In this document: positions 1-4,387 of the stretch, one piece after another
Layout of the letters: every line of letters begins with the position of its first letter
Numbering within the stretch: position 1 is the stretch's first letter
Source: Thermoplasmatota archaeon
GTDB taxonomy: Archaea > Thermoplasmatota > Thermoplasmata > GCA-020350865 > JAUVCJ01
Direction of reading: 5' to 3'
Length of the DNA stretch: 6,978 nt
NCBI GenBank assembly: GCA_030595765.1
Contig: JAUVCJ010000122.1
Span: 1 to 6,978 of the forward strand
Notes under the pieces: generated by a model
What the model saw: only the letters and a program-made list of their open reading frames with translations
Told to the model about the DNA's origin: nothing
The model's database searches: none
Position numbers and translations under genes: made by a program

Positions 1-580
1 AATGTTTTCTATCTCTGCTGAGACCATTGACACCATAGAGCAGGCGAAAGAAAATGGGCATCGGGTGGTCGTTGTAGGCACAACCACCATGAGGGCGTTG
101 GAAACTGTGTATAATGAACCTACCCCCCAACCTGGAGACTACACCACTGGCATCTTCATGTACCCCGGGCATGAATTCAAATCCCCTGCTTCAGGCTTCA
201 TTACCAATTTCCATCTTCCACGTTCTACCCTGCTCATGCTGGTAAGTGCATACATGGGTCGTGAGATGATCCTGGACGTATACCAAGAGGCCATATCCAA
301 GGGATATCGGTTCTACAGCTTTGGAGATGCAATGATGATGATGGGCAGCTCCCAGGATTGGGCGCAGGCAGGCTCGCCTCTTGAAAAGGAGTGCACTGAG
401 GCCAATGGTGGTGCCTCTCTTGAAAAGAAGTGTACTGAGCCCAATGCTGGTGCCCCTCTTGAAAAGGAGCATGTTGAGGCCGGTGGTGCCCCTCTTGAAA
501 AGAAGTGCACTGTGGTCAATGGTGACGACTCCTCAGAAAGCCAGCGTATTGAATTGGGCCTCAATGGGGGCGTCAATTAG
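1..580 (+). CDS. queA: S-adenosylmethionine:tRNA ribosyltransferase-isomerase, C-terminal part (5' truncated)
   Basis: QueA transfers and rearranges the ribosyl group of S-adenosylmethionine onto preQ1 in tRNA position 34, giving epoxyqueuosine in the cytoplasm. Seen here: GTTTMRALE (residues 26-34 from the ATG at 2), PGHEF (55-59), TNFHLPRSTLLMLVSAY (68-84) and YRFYSFGDAM (102-111), all in family order. The ATG at base 2 is not the true start. It lies inside the conserved core, and about two thirds of a usual protein of roughly 340-350 residues is missing to the left. The family normally ends shortly after the GDAM motif. This protein continues for about 80 more residues, mostly tandem repeats rich in Leu-Glu-Lys-Lys/Glu-Cys, before TAG at 578-580. 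tgt follows in the same frame with no gap. The family call is very secure; whether TAG is the real end of the polypeptide is open. Confidence 0.95.
   Translation, partial: MFSISAETIDTIEQAKENGHRVVVVGTTTMRALETVYNEPTPQPGDYTTGIFMYPGHEFKSPASGFITNFHLPRSTLLMLVSAYMGREMILDVYQEAISKGYRFYSFGDAMMMMGSSQDWAQAGSPLEKECTEANGGASLEKKCTEPNAGAPLEKEHVEAGGAPLEKKCTVVNGDDSSESQRIELGLNGGVN
380..532 (+). repeat. Four in-frame tandem repeats in the queA tail (39, 39, 36, 39 nt)
   Basis: Units start at 380, 419, 458 and 494. Each begins CTTGAAAAG and encodes LEK(E/K)(C/H)(T/V)(E/V) followed by a short Asn/Gly/Ala/Pro-rich stretch. The third unit lacks one codon. The repeats lie beyond the conserved QueA end (residues 127-177 of the partial protein). 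They look like a flexible, charged linker, with a Cys in three of the four copies. The period is a multiple of three and the frame is kept throughout, so the repeats are expanding as coding sequence. Confidence 0.9.
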
Positions 581-583
581 TTG
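578..583 (+). other. queA/tgt junction: single in-frame TAG followed directly by TTG
   Basis: queA and tgt share one reading frame. TAG at 578-580 is the only codon between the last queA sense codon and TTG, the first tgt codon. No other stop occurs in this frame from base 2 to 1679. This fits either zero-spacing stop-start coupling or TAG decoded as an amino acid (pyrrolysine in some archaea), which would give a QueA-linker-TGT fusion. The sequence alone cannot decide. Confidence 0.9.
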
Positions 584-1681
584 TTTGAAGTTATCAGCAC
601 AGATCCAAGAACCAGTGCTAGATGTGGGATATTGCATACCGCTCATGGTGCGATCAAGACCCCCATGTTCATGCCTGTTGCCACAAAGGGAACCATAAAG
701 ACACTTTCCCCTGAGCAGGGTTTTTCAACTGGTGCCAGGACCATTATCAGTAACGCCATGCTTTTATCATTACGGCCAGGTTCTGATCTGATTGGCAAAA
801 ATGGTGGTTTGCACAAGTTCATGAACTGGCCTGGGTCCATCTTCACCGACAGTGGAGGATTTCAGGTACTCAATGATGAATTGCGTGTCAAGGTAACAGA
901 TGAGGGAGTCCTTTTTAAATCTCCATATGATGGGCAAAAGCAGATGCTGACCCCAGAAGTTTGTTCACACATTCAGGAGGAGATCGGGTCTGATGTTGCG
1001 ATGGTGTTGGATGACTGTCCCAAGTATGGTCTAGGCTACGAGGGGACTGCTGTGTCGCTTGAGAGGACCCTAAGATGGGCCAAGCAGTTCAAGGAGGCTC
1101 ATTCTCGGCCTGAGCAGATGGTATTTGCCATAACCCAGGGAGGTGTATTTGAAGAGCTCAGGGCAAGGAGCGCACAGGTGCTTTTGGATATGGATTTTGA
1201 TGGGTACGCTGTTGGTGGGCTGTCCATTGGCGAACCTAAAAGTGAGATGTATCGGGTTCTTGAAAGCCATGTCAAAGACCTCCCTGCAAATAAACCCCGA
1301 TACCTGATGGGTGTGGGGTCTCCAGAAGACCTGCTCAAATGCATTGCCAGAGGGATAGACATCTTCGACTCGGTGTTCCCAACTCGCAATGCCAGGCACA
1401 ATACCATCTACACCAGCAACGGCAGGCTGAACATCGGCAAGGAAAAATATTCCCAACAGGTTGGGCCATTGGACGAGGGTTGTGGCTGTGAGGCTTGTTC
1501 CAATTATTCATTCTCCTATGTCAATCACCTGCTAAGGGAGCATGAGATTTTTGGAATGACACTAGCTTCAATACATAACCTACATTTTTTGATGAATATG
1601 CTGGACGAAGCCCGGGACGCAATCGGGAATGGAACGTTCACAGAATATTCTCGTCAGTTCCTGGATGCATACGAGAAATGA
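581..1681 (+). CDS. tgt: Bacterial-type tRNA-guanine transglycosylase (preQ1/queuine type)
   Basis: TGT exchanges guanine 34 in the GUN-anticodon tRNAs (Asp, Asn, His, Tyr) for preQ1. The 366 residues match the usual length of the bacterial enzyme. Aligned by eye to the Zymomonas enzyme, the key residues fall in register: D90 (D102), D144 (D156), C146 (C158), Q186 (Q203), G213-L214 (G230-L231), M243 (M260), nucleophile D263 (D280), and zinc ligands C301, C303, C306 and H332 (C318, C320, C323, H349). Bulky C146 and I216, where eukaryotic queuine enzymes have Val and Gly, favour preQ1 as substrate; this is inference. The usual NT.HL motif near 58 reads NAMLL, so Thr71 is replaced by Ala59. TTG at 581 is the only in-frame start that keeps the first beta strand, and a GGGGG run lies at 566-570. 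The gene stops at TGA. It is coupled or fused to queA. Confidence 0.95.
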   Translation: MFEVISTDPRTSARCGILHTAHGAIKTPMFMPVATKGTIKTLSPEQGFSTGARTIISNAMLLSLRPGSDLIGKNGGLHKFMNWPGSIFTDSGGFQVLNDELRVKVTDEGVLFKSPYDGQKQMLTPEVCSHIQEEIGSDVAMVLDDCPKYGLGYEGTAVSLERTLRWAKQFKEAHSRPEQMVFAITQGGVFEELRARSAQVLLDMDFDGYAVGGLSIGEPKSEMYRVLESHVKDLPANKPRYLMGVGSPEDLLKCIARGIDIFDSVFPTRNARHNTIYTSNGRLNIGKEKYSQQVGPLDEGCGCEACSNYSFSYVNHLLREHEIFGMTLASIHNLHFLMNMLDEARDAIGNGTFTEYSRQFLDAYEK

Positions 1682-2047
1682 TCCCGGTTAGTTTACGAAT
1701 ATTGAGCTCTCCTTCCAGTGTTATGCATACTTGCACTGCTGGTGAATTTGTGCCCAATAAGTATTTAGAATGATCTCGGTGTATACAATCTAGAATTTGG
1801 CAGAGGCCAGTGGGAATTAAATAACAATTAAGGCTCCTCTATAGATTATTATAGATTAGCCTATGAACTAGGCTGGGTGCTGGGGCATATGGTTTCGGCT
1901 GAAATACTTCTGTGATTAACGGCGTACATTGACCCATTGGCCATATATTTTGATTCGTGTTTCGCGCAGTCCATTCAAACCTACATAGTATTCCGTATCG
2001 CCCATTCTCAGTTTCATTTATGTTTCCCTCGAGTGTCGTTATGAGTT
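1682..2047. other. 366-base gap between convergent genes; no gene seen
   Basis: No open frame of useful length, tRNA or rRNA is recognisable. The gap holds a 9-base direct repeat TATAGATTA (1840-1848 and 1850-1858). This is followed at once by an inverted repeat AGCCTA / TAGGCT (1858-1863 and 1869-1874) with a 5-base loop. A TATA-like stretch, ATATATTTTG, lies near 1943-1952, but no gene follows it on the plus strand. The length is generous for a space between two gene ends, so a decayed gene or a small RNA is possible, but neither is supported. Confidence 0.5.
1858..1874. repeat. Short inverted repeat after tgt (6-bp stem, 5-base loop)
   Basis: AGCCTA (1858-1863) pairs with TAGGCT (1869-1874) around the loop TGAAC. 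It lies about 180 bases beyond the tgt stop and has no T run after it, so it is not a convincing terminator. Role unknown. Confidence 0.45.
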
Positions 2048-2323
2048 CTAACCATGCACTTTGTGCAGTTTAGTGGCTGTTCTCATCTCGTCACTCATCT
2101 TCTCTCGACTTGCCATGTATTCCTCCAATGTATCACAAGGGGCTCCAAATGTACACAGGGGGCTTTCATATTTGGCGCAGTACAACCCTTCTTCTATGAG
2201 ATCTGGGCACTCGCTCAACTTGCGTTTAGTTTCCCTGAACACATAACATTTGTCCTTAATGCATCCAAATCCCTCGTATGGGCCTGTGCACCATCCGTTT
2301 GAATCTTGAAGCCTGCAGTTCAT
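2048..2323 (-). CDS. Small cysteine-rich protein of unknown function
   Basis: This is a 91-residue protein that I do not recognise. It has eight cysteines at residues 3, 12, 21, 26, 39, 49, 57 and 63, all in the first 63 residues, with aromatic and glycine residues between them (for example GWCTGPYEGFGC and GLYCAKY). The last 28 residues are Cys-free, charged and probably helical. No signal peptide or membrane segment is visible. The even cysteine spacing suggests bound metal (zinc or iron-sulfur) or disulfides; this is inference. It is very probably a real gene: AGAGGTGAT, almost a perfect match to the 16S anti-Shine-Dalgarno, lies 5-6 bases before the ATG, and a TATA-like box lies further upstream. 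The stop is TAG (2048-2050), with TAA two codons beyond. Its neighbours converge (tgt) and diverge (coiled-coil gene), so it is a single-gene unit. Confidence 0.75.
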   Translation of the reverse strand: MNCRLQDSNGWCTGPYEGFGCIKDKCYVFRETKRKLSECPDLIEEGLYCAKYESPLCTFGAPCDTLEEYMASREKMSDEMRTATKLHKVHG

Positions 2324-2328
2324 GGCAA

Positions 2329-2337
2329 ATCACCTCT
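2329..2337 (-). promoter_or_regulatory. Strong Shine-Dalgarno of the cysteine-rich gene
   Basis: On the minus strand the sequence reads AGAGGTGAT, then TTGCC, then ATG. The core AGGTGAT is complementary to the conserved 16S rRNA 3' end. This fixes the start at 2323 and is the best ribosome binding site in the window. Confidence 0.8.
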
Positions 2338-2388
2338 GATGGGTTTTCATAGAACATTGTGTCTATGGCATGAATTCCTTAAACACCC

Positions 2389-2403
2389 ATGCTAGAGTAG
2401 CAT
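2389..2403. repeat. Inverted repeat in the leader of the cysteine-rich gene
   Basis: ATGCTA (2389-2394) and TAGCAT (2398-2403) form a perfect 6-bp stem with a 3-base loop. If transcription starts near 2410 from the TATA-like box at 2431-2440, this hairpin sits at the very 5' end of the mRNA leader. It could also be an operator. Confidence 0.45.
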
Positions 2404-2430
2404 CCCGCTAGGATTGAATAAGGCGCTCCT

Positions 2431-2440
2431 GATATATATC
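2431..2440 (-). promoter_or_regulatory. TATA-like promoter box for the cysteine-rich gene
   Basis: GATATATATC is a perfect palindrome. On the minus strand it is preceded by the A-rich stretch GGAACAAAA, which resembles an archaeal BRE-TATA arrangement. The predicted start site near 2410 would give a leader of roughly 85-90 bases before the ATG at 2323. Inferred from pattern only. Confidence 0.5.
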
Positions 2441-2505
2441 TTTTGTTCCAAAATGTCGTATAAGTTGTTTGATTTTTGGTCAATAATTAAAACAATCATT
2501 GTAAT

Positions 2506-2534
2506 AAAAAAAAAGTTGCCAGTATATTAATATA
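2506..2534 (+). promoter_or_regulatory. A-tract and TATATTAATATA palindrome, possible distal promoter
   Basis: A run of nine A (2506-2514) is followed after eight bases by the 12-bp perfect palindrome TATATTAATATA (2523-2534). As a purine-rich element plus TATA box on the plus strand, it could start a transcript near 2555, giving the coiled-coil gene a leader of about 200 bases. It may equally be a bent AT-rich spacer. Confidence 0.3.
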
Positions 2535-2692
2535 TTCATACTCTTGAATTCATTTCAGTCCCCAGTTCATTATTCTAGAACTATTCTTTTTCTAGACCTT
2601 GCTTAATGTGAGCATACTATGCCGATCTCATCTTGGCCTGGTATTCGGATGGTTGCCATTGACTCGTCCTTCCTCAACTTAAAACCTTTGAA

Positions 2693-2704
2693 TTAAATAT
2701 TTTA
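2693..2704 (+). promoter_or_regulatory. TATA-like box of the coiled-coil gene
   Basis: TTAAATATTTTA lies about 60 bases before the ATG at 2758. With archaeal spacing the transcript would start around 2722-2728, leaving a leader of about 30 bases that contains the weak Shine-Dalgarno AAGGAAG (2744-2750). Confidence 0.5.
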
Positions 2705-2757
2705 GAGCGCCATTGGTGGCTTGTAATCGGGGAAAAGATTAATAAGGAAGCCTCTCA

Positions 2758-4203
2758 ATGCGGAGCCGATTCCTCCAATATTTCTTGATGATGGCCATGA
2801 CAGACCCGGACAAGTCCCTTGATGAGGGCAAAAACGAAAGCGAAAAGCTCGATACGCCGGTTCCTACAGAGAAGGCTAGTTCCTCCAAAAAAACTAAATC
2901 AGATTCTAAGGCCATTGAGGATAATTCTGCTGATAACGCCGAGGATGCTCCTAAGAAGGTGTCTAAGACTGCTGGCAAGAAAACAGCAAAAGGCACCTCC
3001 AAAAAGACTACCAAGGATACGGCAAAGAAGCCTACAAAGAAGTCTACAAAGGATAGTCCCAAGAAGTCAACTAAGGCGGCCAGCAAAAAGGCTAGTAAGG
3101 ACGCCGACAAGGATACTGCTAAGGACTCCCCTAAGAAGGCTTCCAAAGCACCTGGCAAGAAGAAATCCAAGGATACATCCAAGACCGTGGCTGAAGATAA
3201 ACCCGCTGACAATCCTGATGACTCTCCGGAAAAGGCCGTCAAGGATGGGGATGAGGCTGATGCCACCTCCGATGCGCTTGAAGAGGTTATCGACCCTGCG
3301 AAAGTCCAGCTTGCAGCCATGGAGGAGGCGACAAAGGACCTGTCAATGGCCGAGATCGAGGCGAAGAGGTCCAAGCTTAACAGGCAGGCCGAGATACACA
3401 GGTCTACCCGTGACAAACTGAATGCCGAGGCGCGCAAATGGGTGGAGGAACGCGATAAGCTCAATGATCAGGTTCGTAAACTGGTTGATAGGGCCAATGC
3501 CCACAGGGAAACACGTGACCAGCTCAATGTTCAGGTTCAGACATCCAAGCAGGACAGGGAAGAGTGGAATACCAAAGCCCTGGAGTACATGGCTCAGGTT
3601 AACCATTTAAAGCGAAAATACCTGCCAAAGGATGGGACTTCACTGTCAAAGCTCAAGAGGGAGCGTAACGCACTGGAGTTCAGGCAAATGACCCAGGTGC
3701 TCAAGGCAGACAAGGAAAAGGCGCTTATGGAGCAGCTTGGACAGATCCAGAGGCAGATCAAAGAGCGCGAGGGAATTCTAAACGATAACAGCGATGTCAC
3801 CACGACAATGGCTCTGGAGCGTGAGGCCAGGGATAAGGCTGAGGAAGCTCATCGCATGGTCGGTGTCAATGCTGACATGGCTCAGGTGGAGCATGATAGT
3901 ATGCTCGAGTTGTTCTTTGAGAGGGATAAGGTTCGTAAAGAGGCTGACAAGGCTCAGGAGAAGTTCATCGAGGCCAAGATGGCCTCGGACGAGGAGCACA
4001 AAAGCCATGTTGAGATCATTACCCAGGTTCATGACATTGATAAGATCCTGACTGGTATCCATCAAAGGAAAACCCGCGCCCGCAAGGACAAGGAAGAGTC
4101 AGTGGCAAAGGCCGTAGCTGATGATGTCTTCGGAAGGTTCAGGGCTGGTGAGAAACTTTCTACCGAGGATCTTATGATGTTGCAGAAGGCCGGTTTCCTC
4201 TAA
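2758..4203 (+). CDS. COG1340-like archaeal coiled-coil protein with lysine-rich H1-like N-terminal tail
   Basis: The protein has 481 residues in three parts. Residues 1-40 are a mixed, acidic leader. Residues 41-142 are a low-complexity Lys/Ser/Thr/Ala/Asp region with SPKK at 100-103 and 124-127 and APKK at 64-67, much like histone H1 tails. An acidic stretch follows (about 143-180), and residues 181-445 are a long, highly charged coiled coil. The C-terminus (about 452-481) contains RAGEKLSTEDLMMLQKAG, which I recognise from archaeal COG1340 proteins. The biochemical function of that family is unknown, and database names such as phosphoserine phosphatase are misleading for it. No signal peptide or membrane segment is visible. 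The start is uncertain: ATG 2758 has only a weak Shine-Dalgarno (AAGGAAG), and ATG 2797, giving MTDPDK, is the alternative. The stop is TAA. The tail suggests nucleic acid binding; this is inference. Confidence 0.85.
   Translation: MRSRFLQYFLMMAMTDPDKSLDEGKNESEKLDTPVPTEKASSSKKTKSDSKAIEDNSADNAEDAPKKVSKTAGKKTAKGTSKKTTKDTAKKPTKKSTKDSPKKSTKAASKKASKDADKDTAKDSPKKASKAPGKKKSKDTSKTVAEDKPADNPDDSPEKAVKDGDEADATSDALEEVIDPAKVQLAAMEEATKDLSMAEIEAKRSKLNRQAEIHRSTRDKLNAEARKWVEERDKLNDQVRKLVDRANAHRETRDQLNVQVQTSKQDREEWNTKALEYMAQVNHLKRKYLPKDGTSLSKLKRERNALEFRQMTQVLKADKEKALMEQLGQIQRQIKEREGILNDNSDVTTTMALEREARDKAEEAHRMVGVNADMAQVEHDSMLELFFERDKVRKEADKAQEKFIEAKMASDEEHKSHVEIITQVHDIDKILTGIHQRKTRARKDKEESVAKAVADDVFGRFRAGEKLSTEDLMMLQKAGFL
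2878..3183 (+). repeat. Low-complexity lysine-rich coding region with S/A-P-K-K motifs
   Basis: This stretch encodes about 100 residues built from irregular repeats such as DSPKKSTK, DSPKKASK and DTAKK. At nucleotide level it is a degenerate repeat of AAG/AAA, TCC/ACT and GAT codons, with synonymous codons varied. It therefore looks old rather than freshly duplicated. Its reverse strand stays open by chance and gives a long false frame. Confidence 0.8.
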
Positions 4204-4223
4204 ACATGACCCGAGCCAGACAC

Positions 4224-4271
4224 GAAGTTGATCTTGCGCGAAGTTGGCTTTGCACGAAAATAATCTTACAT
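4224..4271. repeat. 16-base tandem repeat, two close copies and one degenerate
   Basis: GAAGTTGATCTTGCGC (4224-4239) is followed at once by GAAGTTGGCTTTGCAC (4240-4255). A third, weaker copy, GAAAATAATCTTACAT, covers 4256-4271. The first two agree at 13 of 16 bases. Confidence 0.75.
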
Positions 4272-4272
4272 G

Positions 4273-4326
4273 TTACATGAGTATTCTTACATGAGAAGAT
4301 TACATGAGCATTCTTACATTAGAAGA
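4273..4326. repeat. 27-base tandem repeat built from TTACATGAG half-units
   Basis: Two adjacent 27-base units (4273-4299 and 4300-4326) differ at only two positions. Each unit is two half-units: TTACATGAG plus five bases ending in TATTC/CATTC, then TTACATGAG/TTACATTAG plus AAGA. An extra TTACATG precedes the array at 4266-4272 and a decayed copy, TTACTTGA, follows at 4327-4334. AATCTT (4262-4267) is complementary to AAGATT (4296-4301 and 4323-4328), so alternative hairpins are possible. Confidence 0.85.
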
Positions 4327-4387
4327 TTACTTGATAATTTCATGATTATATGAGAATGTTCAGTATTGATGCAAACAGAAACCAATC

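Larger units (their letters stand above)
4204..4387. other. 184-base convergent gap filled by short tandem repeats
   Basis: This space separates the 3' ends of the coiled-coil gene and the ABC-F gene. It contains no gene and no clear T-run terminator for either strand. Most of it is taken up by two unrelated tandem repeat arrays, listed separately. The rest (4327-4387) is AT-rich. Confidence 0.7.

Noticed and set aside
2..4. ATG at base 2 as the queA start
   Set aside because: The region before GTTTMRALE is well inside the QueA fold, so this Met is internal and the gene begins left of the window.
313..698. Open frames on both strands across the queA repeat tail
   Set aside because: They arise from the 39-base periodicity, which keeps all frames open. 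The plus frame that is continuous with the conserved QueA motifs is the real one.
1800..1900. tRNA or structured RNA gene in the gap after tgt
   Set aside because: A short hairpin and a direct repeat are present, but no cloverleaf, T-loop sequence or longer consistent fold could be found by eye.
2054..2302. Plus-strand open frames opposite the cysteine-rich gene
   Set aside because: They have no ribosome binding site and a biased product. The minus strand has the strong Shine-Dalgarno and patterned cysteines.
2619..2696. 25-codon plus-strand frame from ATG 2619 to TAA
   Set aside because: There is no convincing Shine-Dalgarno, the product has no recognisable features, and it overlaps the TATA-like box of the coiled-coil gene.
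2739..3464. 241-codon open frame on the minus strand opposite the lysine-rich tail
   Set aside because: It is the reverse complement of AAG/TCC/GCT-type codons, which rarely produce stops. The product is a Ser/Leu/Phe/Ala-biased artefact, while the plus strand carries a recognisable protein.
4224..4334. CRISPR-like array
   Set aside because: Repeat units are adjacent or separated by 4-5 bases, with no 30-40 base unique spacers and no cas genes nearby.
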